The position numbers were made by a program, and so were the translations under genes. This document shows, piece by piece, positions 6,525-14,625 of a stretch of DNA of 17,275 nucleotides (position 1 is the first letter of the stretch; each line of letters begins with the position of its first letter). The notes beneath the pieces were generated by a model that saw nothing but the letters and a program-made list of their open reading frames with translations, searched no databases and had not been told where the DNA came from. The stretch is from Neisseriaceae bacterium. Its GTDB lineage: Bacteria; Pseudomonadota; Gammaproteobacteria; Burkholderiales; Neisseriaceae. The DNA lies in assembly GCA_030146285.1 (NCBI GenBank), contig JASLBZ010000096.1:1-17275 (forward strand), in the 5' to 3' direction.

Positions 6525-8720
6525 ATGAGAATTGATGCAAATAACTTATTAAATGGTTTGAATCCGGAACAACTGGCAGCTGTAACTTGGCCAGCCAGTC
6601 CCGCTTTGATTTTGGCAGGTGCAGGCAGTGGTAAGACCCGTGTTTTGACCACTCGAATTGCTTGGTTATTGCAAACTTCACAAGCCAGTGCCAATCACAT
6701 ATTGGCTGTGACCTTTACCAATAAGGCTGCCAAGGAAATGCAAATGCGCTTAAGTGCATTGGTGCCATTTTCGACTCGATCCATGTGGCTCGGAACATTT
6801 CATGGTTTGTGTCATCGATTTTTGCGTTTGCATTTTCATGAAGCGCAGTTACCACAAAGCTTCCAAATTTTAGACAGCAGCGATCAGTTATCACTGATAA
6901 AGCGCTTATTGAAGGAATGGAACATCAGTGACGCTGTGGTTGCACCGCGTACTTTGCAAGGCTTTATCAATGCTCAAAAAGAATCTGGATTGCGCTCGGA
7001 TCGACTGTCTGCCAATAATCCTTATGATCGACGTTTAATCGAATGTTATCAAGGCTACGAGCGCCAATGCCAACGAGACGGTGTGGTGGATTTTGCTGAG
7101 TTGATGTTGCGCTGTTATGAGGTTTTACAAAACCATCCTTTATTATGTGAGCATTACCAAAGTCGCTTTAGCCATATCTTGGTGGATGAGTTTCAAGACA
7201 CGAATAAACTGCAATATGCATGGCTAAAATTATTGGCAGGCGAACATACTGCTGTTTTTGCTGTTGGCGATGACGATCAAAGCATTTATGCGTTTCGTGG
7301 TGCAAATGTCGGTAATATGACGGATTTTATGCGTGAATTTAATGTTGAGAAGCCCATTAAGCTAGAGCAAAATTACCGCTCAGTTGGCCACATTCTTCAG
7401 GCTGCCAATGCTGTGATTGAAAACAATGATGAACGCTTGGGCAAAAATTTGCATACCGAAGCAGGTGATGGCGATAAATTGCGTTTTTTATGGGCTGACT
7501 CGGATTTGGCAGAGGCGCGCTTTATTGTGGATGAAGTGAAATCTTTACACAATGAAGATGGCTTTCAATTCGATGACATGGCCGTGTTATATCGCAGCAA
7601 TGCCCAGTCTCGGGTGATTGAGCAGGCTTTATTTCAAGCCGGCGTGCCTTATAAAATATATGGCGGGCTGCGTTTTTATGAGCGCCAAGAAATCAAACAT
7701 GCTTTGGCATATTTGCGCTTGTGCGTGAATACCGAAGATGACAACTCTTTGTTGCGTGTTATCAATGTGCCTGCTCGTGGTATTGGCGCGCGCAGCATTG
7801 AGAAGCTACAAGAAGATGCCTCACTGCAAGGGATTTCATTGTGGCAAGCTGCTTGTGTGAGCACCAATGCCAAAATCAAAGCATTTGTGGCATTGATGGA
7901 TGGCATGCAACAGCAAACCAAAGAATTAAGTTTGCCTGATTTAATCAGCATGATTGTGCACCAAAGTGGCTTATATGATTTTTACCAAAATCAAAAAGGT
8001 GAACACCAAGACAGGCTTGATAACTTAGATGAGCTTGTCAGTGCTGGTATGGCATTCAACCCACAAGAAAGCAATTTTGAAATTCTCCCAGAAAATTGGC
8101 AAGAAGACCCGATGTGGCCTATCTTGGCGTTCTTAAGCAATGCCACGTTAGAGTCAGGTGAAAAGCAAGCAGGCGAGGGAGAGTCGGCATTGCAATTGAT
8201 GACAGTACATGCTTCTAAGGGGTTGGAATTCAATGCTGTGTTCTTAACCGGTATTGAAGAAGGTTTGTTCCCCAGTGAAATGAGTTTGCAAGAACAAGGC
8301 GGTTTACAAGAAGAACGCCGCTTGATGTATGTTGCCATTACCCGTGCTCGTCAACGTTTGTATTTGAGCGCAGCACAACAACGACTGTTGCATGGCAAGA
8401 CGCAATTTGGTGTGGTATCACGTTTTTTTGACGAAATACCAACAGAAGTCATTCATTCTTTGTCCAATCGCCAAACCCACCATCAGGCAAATAAAGCAGC
8501 CACTTTTAGTGTAGCAGACAAACACGCCATTCAGAAAATCGCCAAAGCGCAAGACTATGCTGGTTTTCACATTGGTCAAAATGTGCGCCATGCCAAATTT
8601 GGCACTGGTGTGATTGTTGATGCGCTAAGTAAAGGGGACAGTGCGAAGCTGACAATCAATTTTGGTCGAGAAGGAATGAAGGAATTGGACACGAAATTTG
8701 CTAAACTGGAGGTTGTTTAG
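6525..8720 (+). CDS. uvrD: DNA helicase II UvrD
   Basis: This superfamily 1 3'-5' helicase acts in nucleotide-excision and mismatch repair and clears RecA filaments. Numbering from ATG 6525 gives 731 residues, close to E. coli UvrD (720). Walker A GAGSGKT is at 32-38 and motif Ia contains TFTNKAA. DEFQD is at 221-225, then VGDDDQSIYAFRGA and LEQNYRS (motifs III and IV). The late motifs LMTVHASKGLEF and EERRLMYVAITRA are intact. The C-terminus keeps the UvrD-type tail HIGQNVRHAKFGTGVIV, a Tudor-like RNA polymerase-binding domain that separates it from Rep. An in-frame TTG at 6510 is possible, but the ATG aligns with the family N-terminus; neither has a strong ribosome site. The response regulator starts 23 bp after the stop, so both are probably co-transcribed. 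Confidence 0.95.
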   Translation: MRIDANNLLNGLNPEQLAAVTWPASPALILAGAGSGKTRVLTTRIAWLLQTSQASANHILAVTFTNKAAKEMQMRLSALVPFSTRSMWLGTFHGLCHRFLRLHFHEAQLPQSFQILDSSDQLSLIKRLLKEWNISDAVVAPRTLQGFINAQKESGLRSDRLSANNPYDRRLIECYQGYERQCQRDGVVDFAELMLRCYEVLQNHPLLCEHYQSRFSHILVDEFQDTNKLQYAWLKLLAGEHTAVFAVGDDDQSIYAFRGANVGNMTDFMREFNVEKPIKLEQNYRSVGHILQAANAVIENNDERLGKNLHTEAGDGDKLRFLWADSDLAEARFIVDEVKSLHNEDGFQFDDMAVLYRSNAQSRVIEQALFQAGVPYKIYGGLRFYERQEIKHALAYLRLCVNTEDDNSLLRVINVPARGIGARSIEKLQEDASLQGISLWQAACVSTNAKIKAFVALMDGMQQQTKELSLPDLISMIVHQSGLYDFYQNQKGEHQDRLDNLDELVSAGMAFNPQESNFEILPENWQEDPMWPILAFLSNATLESGEKQAGEGESALQLMTVHASKGLEFNAVFLTGIEEGLFPSEMSLQEQGGLQEERRLMYVAITRARQRLYLSAAQQRLLHGKTQFGVVSRFFDEIPTEVIHSLSNRQTHHQANKAATFSVADKHAIQKIAKAQDYAGFHIGQNVRHAKFGTGVIVDALSKGDSAKLTINFGREGMKELDTKFAKLEVV

Positions 8721-8743
8721 AAAATTGTCATAAGGTAAAAGCC

Positions 8744-9469
8744 ATGTTAAGTGCCATTATCGTTGAAGATGAAGTGCTAGCCGCCGAGCGTTTGCGAATT
8801 TTGTTGCAAGAGCATGATGTAACAGTACTGGCACAATTTCAAGAAGCCATGAGTGCATTAGAGTGGCTAAGTCAGCATGATGTGGATGTGGCTTTTGTCG
8901 ATATTGGATTGCCTGAAATCGATGGCATTGCTTTTGTGGAGCGTTTAAAACGCACAGCCCATTTTGTTCCTGCCATTATTTTCACCACCGCTTATGAAGA
9001 ACATGCATTAAAAGCGTTTGAACTGGCAGCGACAGATTATTTGCTCAAACCGATTAAACGCTCGCGTTTGCAAGAGGCCATACAACGATTGCAGCCTGAG
9101 CACCAAGAAGAACAAAATTTCAATAGTTTTGCCGTGCAAACGCGAGACCGAATTGTTGAAATCCCATGGCAGCAAGCTCGCTATTTGTTGGCTGAAGAAA
9201 AAAGCGTGTTATTGGTTACTGCCGATGGCTCATGTTTTGATTTGTCCAAAACACTGATTTATTGGGAAGAGCTCTTGGCCGAGAAAGCCATTCGCATCCA
9301 CCGCAACGCCTTGGTCATGCAGCATGCCTTATCTGCATTGGTGAAAATGAGCCCAGAAGAAGACAGCACCGTCACTTGGGGCGCAGAAATCTTGGATTTG
9401 GACGAAATCCTCCCCGTGAGCCGCCGCCAATTGGCTGCTATTCGTAAAGAGTTACTCAAGAAAAATTAA
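8744..9469 (+). CDS. LytTR-family response regulator (AlgR/LytR-like)
   Basis: This 241-residue two-domain regulator has a receiver domain at 1-120 with acidic pocket EDE (8-10), phospho-acceptor Asp53 (FVDIGLPEIDG), Thr81/Thr82 and the KP pair Lys102-Pro103. A LytTR DNA-binding domain follows at about 127-240, with the typical HRNALV near 180 and a final SRRQLAAIRKEL. The ATG at 8744 has AAGG 8 bp upstream. No sensor kinase gene is nearby, so it is an orphan in this window. Its place directly behind uvrD in one transcription unit is unusual for an AlgR-type regulator. In gammaproteobacteria and some relatives such genes sit with algZ or hemC. The target genes cannot be told from the sequence. 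Confidence 0.9.
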   Translation: MLSAIIVEDEVLAAERLRILLQEHDVTVLAQFQEAMSALEWLSQHDVDVAFVDIGLPEIDGIAFVERLKRTAHFVPAIIFTTAYEEHALKAFELAATDYLLKPIKRSRLQEAIQRLQPEHQEEQNFNSFAVQTRDRIVEIPWQQARYLLAEEKSVLLVTADGSCFDLSKTLIYWEELLAEKAIRIHRNALVMQHALSALVKMSPEEDSTVTWGAEILDLDEILPVSRRQLAAIRKELLKKN

Positions 9470-9505
9470 AAAAGCAGCCTGAAATTTTCAGGCTGCTTTT
9501 TTTAA
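9470..9505. terminator. Bidirectional terminator with DUS-like arms
   Basis: AAGCAGCCTGAA at 9472-9483 is followed by its exact reverse complement at 9487-9498, leaving a tiny ATT loop. A-runs and T-runs on the two sides allow termination in both directions. It sits between the convergent response-regulator and M16 genes. Each arm differs from AGGCAGCCTGAA only at the second base. Confidence 0.92.
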
Positions 9506-9523
9506 TATCAACACATCAATGGA

Positions 9524-10822
9524 TTAATTCGCGGTATACACGATATTCAAATCTTCGGTTTTAATGCGGCGTTTCCAAGCATCTTGGATGTCTTTGATGG
9601 TGATGTTTTCGACCACCTCTGGATAATCGTCTAAGTAACTCAGTGGCAAACTGTATGTGCCGATGGTGCCAAGATAGCCAGACACTTTGCCGTTGGTGTC
9701 GATGCGAAGTGGGAAGCCACCAACAATGTTGGCTTTGGCTTGGGTCAATTCTGCTTCAGTAGGGCCGTTGGCAATAAAATCAGCCAGGACAGATTTGGCT
9801 GCTAACAATGCTTGTTCCCGGTTGGCTTGTTTGGTTTTTAGACCCATACTGAAGATGCCTTTTTCTTGCATGGGGCTGAACGAGCTGCTTGCGCCATAAA
9901 CATAGCCTTTTTCGTCTCGCAATACTTTCATCAAGCGGCTATCAAAACCACCGCCACCCAAAATATAATTGCCCACAACCAGTGCGAAATAATCGGGGTC
10001 ATTCATGGTGATCACTGGGTAGCCGATTGCGATACTCGATTGGCTGGCTGGGTGTTTCACCACAACGGTTTTCCCTTTTTTCTCTTCAATGCTTGGGATC
10101 TTGGGAAGGGGAGGTGCTTGGGTTGGCAGACCTTTTAAGATGGCGTTTGCGATGTTATTGGCTTCAAAGCGAGAAACATCACCAACAATGGTAACGGTTG
10201 CATATGGGGTTCTGAAGTATTGTTGGTAAAAATTCACCAAATCTTGGCGTTGAATGCTTTGTAGGCTTTGCTCTGTGGTTCTGGCGCCATAGCTATAAGG
10301 GTGATTGGGGTAGTTGGCTTTGGTAAATGCTCGAGCCATCAGAAAGTCCGGTTGGGTTTCACCTTGTTTTAAGCCTAAGATGGCGCGCTCTTTTTCACGG
10401 GCCAATATTTTTTCATCAAAAGTCGGTTGGGTTAAGATTAAATTGGCCAGTTGTAAAGTTTGGCTTAACACTTTGTCTTTACTCAGTGAGCGAAAGCCAA
10501 CACTGGCGGTTTCACTGCCAGAGCTGCTGCTAATATCAACTGCCAAATTGCTGATTTGCAATTTGATGGCTTCTTCATCCAATTGGCCAGCACCTGTGTC
10601 CATTAAGCCCGCGGTAAAGCCCGCCACACCAATTTTGTCTGCGCTGTCTCTTCGACTACCAGCATCGAACAAAACATTCACATCAACAATAGGAACTTCG
10701 TGGCGTTCTACAAACAAAACTTTTGCGCCATTGTCCAGATGCCATGCTTGAATATCCACAGCAAAGCTGATGCTAGGGGTGATGATGGCGACCACAACGG
10801 TTAACCAATGTTTTAATTTCAT
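9524..10822 (-). CDS. M16-family peptidase-like subunit lacking the zinc motif
   Basis: This 432-residue exported protein has a signal peptide (residues 1 to about 21, ending SISFA). Both M16 halves are recognisable, with a glycine-rich GGGGFDSRLMKVLRDEKGYVYG segment in the C-terminal half, typical of the non-catalytic M16B partner. At the place of the HxxEH zinc motif the sequence reads GVAGFTAGLM (65-74), so no zinc can be held there. It should be the inactive partner of the upstream peptidase, forming a clam-shell heterodimer in the periplasm. Its ATG overlaps the stop of the upstream gene (ATGA, 4 bp), and AGGAGCG provides a ribosome site, which points to coupled translation. The substrate is unknown. 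Heterodimer formation is inferred from other paired M16B proteins. Confidence 0.9.
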   Translation of the reverse strand: MKLKHWLTVVVAIITPSISFAVDIQAWHLDNGAKVLFVERHEVPIVDVNVLFDAGSRRDSADKIGVAGFTAGLMDTGAGQLDEEAIKLQISNLAVDISSSSGSETASVGFRSLSKDKVLSQTLQLANLILTQPTFDEKILAREKERAILGLKQGETQPDFLMARAFTKANYPNHPYSYGARTTEQSLQSIQRQDLVNFYQQYFRTPYATVTIVGDVSRFEANNIANAILKGLPTQAPPLPKIPSIEEKKGKTVVVKHPASQSSIAIGYPVITMNDPDYFALVVGNYILGGGGFDSRLMKVLRDEKGYVYGASSSFSPMQEKGIFSMGLKTKQANREQALLAAKSVLADFIANGPTEAELTQAKANIVGGFPLRIDTNGKVSGYLGTIGTYSLPLSYLDDYPEVVENITIKDIQDAWKRRIKTEDLNIVYTAN

Positions 10823-12162
10823 TTTTTCGCTCCTGTTGTTGGCGTGGCATGAATGTTAGTGGGCTCCAGTAGCACACGGGTTAGTGTGTCGTTGGTCAAT
10901 GCTTTGGCTGCATTTTGTACATCTTTGGCGCTGACTTTTTGCAGTTTTTTACGAATCACATCTTTGGCTTCATAACCAAAACCCAGTAATTCCAATTCAC
11001 CCATTTCTGAGGCTTGTGAAGTGATCGAATCTTGTTGGTAAATATAGGATGCATCAATTTGATTGTGAATGCGAGTGAGCTCATCTTTGGTAATGCCATT
11101 GTTGGCAATGTCTTGAATTTCTTCTTGAATTGCAGCTTCTAATTCATCAATACTCACGTTGGCCGAGGGCATGGCAATGATACTAAACAAATCATCACCA
11201 CGGCTCATGCCGTCGTAAGCAATGCCAATAGATACAGCAACTTGTTTTTTACGAATCAGATTTTTTTCCAAACGGCTGGCATCATGGCCATCTAAAACGG
11301 CAGCCAAAATTTGATAAGCATAGGCTTCTTGATTGTTGATATCATCCAAATGTGGGACACGATAATTCAATGACAGCATTGGTAATTCTGATGGTGCGGT
11401 AACCGTTGCCGATTGATAACGTGTACTTCGTTTTTGGGTATCGGTATTGCGTGGGCTAATGGATTGGGATGGAATGGCACCAAAGCTTTTTTTCGCATCA
11501 CGAATGGCATCTTCAGCCTTAAAATCACCAACCATGACAAGAGTTGCATTATTGGGTGCATACCATTGACGATACCAGTCGCGTGCATCCTCAGGTTTCA
11601 TATTGTCCAAATCATCCATCCAGCCAATGACTGGTGCTTTCTCATTTGGAATTTGCATGGATTCTTTGTAAATCGCTTCCCACAAGACGCCACTGGGTGT
11701 GTTGTCGGTGCGCATGCGGCGTTCTTCTTTAACCACATCCATTTCATTGACAAATGCTTTGTCAGAGAAATTCAGGTTGTGCATGCGATCAGCTTCTAAT
11801 TGCAAAACGTCGGGCAGGTATTTGGCAGCAAATGATTGATAATAAACGGTTCTGTCGCGGCTGGTGTAGGCATTTAACTGCCCACCAAACGCAGAAATGT
11901 GTTGTGAATATTGGCCATCGGGTACGGCTTTGGTGCCTTTGAACATCATGTGTTCTAAAACGTGACTTAAGCCCGTGTGGCCCACTTGTTCATCAATACT
12001 GCCAATGCGATACCAAAGTTGGGTAACCACAACCGGTGCACGATTGTCTTCTTTGGCAATGATGGTTAAGCCATTGGGCAGTGTGGTTTTTATGGTTTTT
12101 GCTGCAAGCGGCGTACTAAGCGCAAGTGAGCAAGATATGAAAACAAGACATTTGCGAAACAT
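10819..12162 (-). CDS. M16-family zinc metallopeptidase (catalytic subunit)
   Basis: This 447-residue exported peptidase has a signal peptide at about 1-21 (MFRKCLVFISCSLALSTPLAA). The inverted zinc motif HVLEH (His67, Glu70, His71) is complete, with Glu147 as the third ligand in VVKEERR 76 residues after His71, the family spacing. It should cleave peptides in the periplasm together with the zinc-less partner encoded downstream. The ATG at 12162 is chosen because GAGG lies 9 bp upstream and the signal peptide starts there. A longer in-frame reading to 12276 adds 38 residues without export logic and runs into ftsY. It is transcribed divergently from ftsY across a 70-bp spacer. Confidence 0.93.
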   Translation of the reverse strand: MFRKCLVFISCSLALSTPLAAKTIKTTLPNGLTIIAKEDNRAPVVVTQLWYRIGSIDEQVGHTGLSHVLEHMMFKGTKAVPDGQYSQHISAFGGQLNAYTSRDRTVYYQSFAAKYLPDVLQLEADRMHNLNFSDKAFVNEMDVVKEERRMRTDNTPSGVLWEAIYKESMQIPNEKAPVIGWMDDLDNMKPEDARDWYRQWYAPNNATLVMVGDFKAEDAIRDAKKSFGAIPSQSISPRNTDTQKRSTRYQSATVTAPSELPMLSLNYRVPHLDDINNQEAYAYQILAAVLDGHDASRLEKNLIRKKQVAVSIGIAYDGMSRGDDLFSIIAMPSANVSIDELEAAIQEEIQDIANNGITKDELTRIHNQIDASYIYQQDSITSQASEMGELELLGFGYEAKDVIRKKLQKVSAKDVQNAAKALTNDTLTRVLLEPTNIHATPTTGAKK

Positions 12163-12232
12163 ACATTTATCCTCGTTAATTGCGTTACAATACGCCACGA
12201 TAATTAATTTAATTTGGACGCTGAGACACACT
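12163..12232. promoter_or_regulatory. Divergent promoter spacer between M16 operon and ftsY
   Basis: This 70-bp AT-rich spacer must drive both directions. GCGTTACAATACGC at 12182-12195 offers TACAAT on the plus strand and TATTGT on the minus strand as overlapping -10 candidates. It is flanked by GCGT/ACGC arms that form a partial dyad. No clear -35 hexamers are visible, so exact promoters are not assigned. Confidence 0.35.
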
Positions 12233-13726
12233 ATGTTTGGTTTTTTTAAACGGAAAAAGTCAAAAGAGCATAACAAAGAACAGGCTCATGACACAACCAT
12301 TCTTCATGATGACAATCAAGTAATTGAAACAAGTGAAACCGAAGAAGCGGTTCAAGAAACAGCTGTCGCATCAGTTGATGTTACAGCTGCTGCTGATACA
12401 GTACAAACTGTACCAGAAACATTGGCTGCCATTGCGCCTATTTTGGAAAAGGTCAACGAAGTTGTCGTTGAAGAAGATGAAGAAAGTGAAGCACTTCGCC
12501 AAGCTGCAGCTGAGTTAAAAGCCGCAGCAGATGCCATGGCGGCGCAAAGTGAAGCGCATGATGCAAAAGAAGACGATGTTGTTTCACGTGAAACAGAACC
12601 GGAAGCAACAATAACACCTGTTGTTAAGGTAGAAGCAGTTGCAACGCTTCCTGAGGTTGCGGTAGCTGAAGTTCCCGCTATTGAAACTCCAGCCGTTGAG
12701 ACAGTAGTTGAGACAGTAAAAGAAGTGACGATTGCTGCTGAGCCAGAGCCTGTTGCACTTGTTGTTTCAGAAGTTGCCGCTGAGCCTGAAAAGCCAGCCA
12801 AGCTAGGTTGGGCTGCTCGTTTGAAAAAAGGCCTGAGTAAATCTCGTACCCAATTAGCCAAATCTTTGGCGGGTGTGTTCGGTGGTGGTCAAATCGATGA
12901 AGACTTGTATGAAGAGTTAGAAACGGTTTTGTTGACCAGCGATATGGGTTTGGAAGCAACAGAGCATTTGTTGACGGAAGTGCGCAATCGCGTGAGCTTG
13001 CGTGGCTTGAAAAACGGTGATGAATTGCGTGAAGCTTTAAAAGAGTCGCTGTTGGAATTGATTGCACCTTTAGAAGCACCATTGGTTTTGCCTGAAGGCA
13101 AGGGACCCTTTGTGATTATGATGGCGGGTGTGAATGGTGCGGGCAAAACCACATCCATTGGCAAGCTGGCAAAATACTTTCAAGGCCAAGGCAAGAGCGT
13201 GTTGTTAGCGGCAGGGGATACCTTTCGTGCGGCTGCGCGTGAGCAACTGATCGAATGGGGAGATCGCAATCAGGTAACCGTGATCTCACAAGCCAGTGGC
13301 GATTCTGCGGCGGTGTGTTTTGATGCGATGGAAGCTGCCAAAGCGCGTGGTGTTGATGTGGTGTTGGCAGATACAGCAGGACGCTTGCCCACGCAAATGC
13401 ATTTGATGGAAGAAATCAAAAAAGTAAAACGGGTGATTCAAAAGGCATTGCCAGAAGCGCCACAAGAAATTATTTTGGTGCTAGATGCCAATATTGGTCA
13501 AAATGCCATCAACCAAGTTGTGGCGTTTGATGATGCTTTGGGATTGACTGGTTTGATTTTGACGAAGTTAGATGGCACAGCGAAAGGCGGGATTGTTGCT
13601 GCATTGGCAAAAACACGCCCTGTGCCTGTGCGATTTATTGGTGTGGGTGAGAGCATCGATGATTTGCGTCCATTTAAAGCAAAAGAATATGTTGATGCTT
13701 TATTGGATGAGCACGAAACACACTAA
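12233..13726 (+). CDS. ftsY: Signal recognition particle receptor FtsY
   Basis: FtsY is the SRP receptor GTPase that delivers ribosomes making membrane proteins to SecYEG. From ATG 12233 it has 497 residues. Residues 1 to about 188 are an acidic, Glu/Val/Ala-rich A domain after a basic MFGFFKRKK start. The N domain spans about 190-285 and the G domain 290-497. GTPase motifs: GVNGAGKTT (299-307), DTFRAAA (329-335), DTAGR (380-384) and TKLD (444-447). An upstream in-frame extension to 11975 is rejected because it overlaps the M16 gene and hides the normal N-terminus. The A-domain coding region contains a perfect parS palindrome at 12580 and a tandem 12-bp duplication at 12695. The DMT gene follows after 8 bp, and ftsE-ftsX lie downstream, recalling ftsY-ftsE-ftsX of enterobacteria. 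Confidence 0.97.
   Translation: MFGFFKRKKSKEHNKEQAHDTTILHDDNQVIETSETEEAVQETAVASVDVTAAADTVQTVPETLAAIAPILEKVNEVVVEEDEESEALRQAAAELKAAADAMAAQSEAHDAKEDDVVSRETEPEATITPVVKVEAVATLPEVAVAEVPAIETPAVETVVETVKEVTIAAEPEPVALVVSEVAAEPEKPAKLGWAARLKKGLSKSRTQLAKSLAGVFGGGQIDEDLYEELETVLLTSDMGLEATEHLLTEVRNRVSLRGLKNGDELREALKESLLELIAPLEAPLVLPEGKGPFVIMMAGVNGAGKTTSIGKLAKYFQGQGKSVLLAAGDTFRAAAREQLIEWGDRNQVTVISQASGDSAAVCFDAMEAAKARGVDVVLADTAGRLPTQMHLMEEIKKVKRVIQKALPEAPQEIILVLDANIGQNAINQVVAFDDALGLTGLILTKLDGTAKGGIVAALAKTRPVPVRFIGVGESIDDLRPFKAKEYVDALLDEHETH
12580..12595. other. parS centromere-like site (ParB binding)
   Basis: TGTTTCACGTGAAACA is a perfect 16-bp palindrome that fits the broadly conserved chromosomal parS consensus TGTTNCACGTGAAACA. 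ParB-CTP clamps load at such sites and organise segregation and condensin loading near the origin. It is embedded in the poorly conserved A domain of ftsY and encodes part of VVSRETE. An exact 16-mer is expected by chance about 4 in a million times in a window this size. No second copy was seen here, and parA/parB are not in view. Confidence 0.88.
12695..12718 (+). repeat. Tandem 12-bp duplication in ftsY
   Basis: GTTGAGACAGTA occurs twice without a gap (12695-12706 and 12707-12718), encoding VETV twice. In-frame repeats of this kind are common in the flexible FtsY A domain. Confidence 0.8.
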
Positions 13727-13734
13727 GTACCGCT

Positions 13735-14592
13735 GTGATTAAAAATTTATTTGAAAACCCATTGCTCAAAATGCATTTCGCAGCCATGTTGTACGGCTTG
13801 TCTGGTATTTTTGCAGCAATGGTCAGCGTGGGCGCTGATACGATTGCTTGGGGACGCGCTGCGTTTGCTTGGATGGTTATCAGCGCTTTATTTTTGTTTA
13901 CTCGGCAACAGCCTTGGCAAAATACCACATTAAAAAATGTGGTTTGCTTGTGCCTTGCCGGCGTTTTATTGGCAGCGCATTGGTACACATTTTTCTTGTC
14001 CATTAAGCTTTCTAATGTGGCGATAGCAACGCTGGGGTTCTCATGTTTTCCTGCGGCTGCAGCTGTTTTTGAGTCATTCTTTTTTAAAGAAAAATTGGGT
14101 CGAAAAGAGTGTTTGTTAATTGGCGTGATTAGCTTGGGCTTATTGTTGATTACCCCCAGTTTCTCTTGGGGCAACCAAGCGACATTGGGTTTGTTAATTG
14201 GCATTTCGTCGGGCAGTATTTATGGCTTTTTGGCCGTGTATTATCGCTTGATTAAGGTCACTCACTTATCCAGTATGCAAATGTGCTGGTGGCAATATTT
14301 AGCCATTTCGGTGCTGATGCTGCCTTTTAGCGCTTTGCCTATTTTAAGTGCAAGTGTGAGCGATTGGTTTTGGATTTCATGTTTGGGCTTTTTCTGTACC
14401 TTTTGGGCATACCATCTGTTTTTAAACAGTTTAAAAGTCATTAAAGCACGTGTGGTTGCCATGATTATTGCGCTAGAGCCTGTGTATGCTATTTTGATTG
14501 CATGGGCTTTTTTGGGGCAAGAGCCCACATTGAAAATGTTTGTTGGCGGATCTTTGATTATTTGGGCTGTGCTCATGTCCAGCCGCCGTTAA
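13735..14592 (+). CDS. EamA/DMT-superfamily transporter
   Basis: This hydrophobic 285-residue protein has about ten membrane helices in two EamA halves (roughly 13-142 and 155-283). The second half ends with ALEPVYAILIAWAFLGQEPTL, the usual conserved EamA segment. It probably exports or takes up a small metabolite across the inner membrane; the substrate cannot be read from sequence. The GTG at 13735, 8 bp after the ftsY stop, gives the full-length N-terminus. An ATG at 13771 is an alternative, and neither has a strong ribosome site, so translation may be coupled to ftsY. The gene separates ftsY from ftsEX, which are often adjacent in proteobacteria. A perfect 8-bp hairpin (ACCACATT/AATGTGGT) lies within it at 13924-13943. 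Confidence 0.88.
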   Translation: MIKNLFENPLLKMHFAAMLYGLSGIFAAMVSVGADTIAWGRAAFAWMVISALFLFTRQQPWQNTTLKNVVCLCLAGVLLAAHWYTFFLSIKLSNVAIATLGFSCFPAAAAVFESFFFKEKLGRKECLLIGVISLGLLLITPSFSWGNQATLGLLIGISSGSIYGFLAVYYRLIKVTHLSSMQMCWWQYLAISVLMLPFSALPILSASVSDWFWISCLGFFCTFWAYHLFLNSLKVIKARVVAMIIALEPVYAILIAWAFLGQEPTLKMFVGGSLIIWAVLMSSRR

Positions 14593-14625
14593 TTCAATCT
14601 ATAACCCTATCATAGGATACAAACG

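Noticed and set aside
9618..9626. TCTGGATAA as another DnaA box
   Set aside because: It has one mismatch at an important position and lies alone inside the M16-like gene.
10314..10751. 145-codon plus-strand open frame opposite the M16-like subunit gene
   Set aside because: Antisense to a well-supported gene and lacking any family motif or start signal.
11975..12232. N-terminal extension of ftsY by 86 codons
   Set aside because: It overlaps the divergent M16 gene, and the normal FtsY start MFGFFKRKK is at 12233.
12163..12276. N-terminal extension of the catalytic M16 peptidase by 38 codons
   Set aside because: The shorter form has the ribosome site and a proper signal peptide; the extension would overlap ftsY.
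12352..12861. 169-codon minus-strand open frame opposite the ftsY A domain
   Set aside because: Its Ser/Thr/Ala-rich translation is the mirror of the Glu/Ala/Val-rich A domain; no domain, no ribosome site, and it overlaps a certain gene.
13674..14204. 176-codon minus-strand open frame opposite the DMT gene
   Set aside because: The plus-strand frame is a clear EamA protein; the antisense translation has no recognisable motif.
14447..14452. Second CACGTG as a possible parS site
   Set aside because: Only the central six bases match; flanks (AAAG/TGGT) do not fit the parS palindrome.
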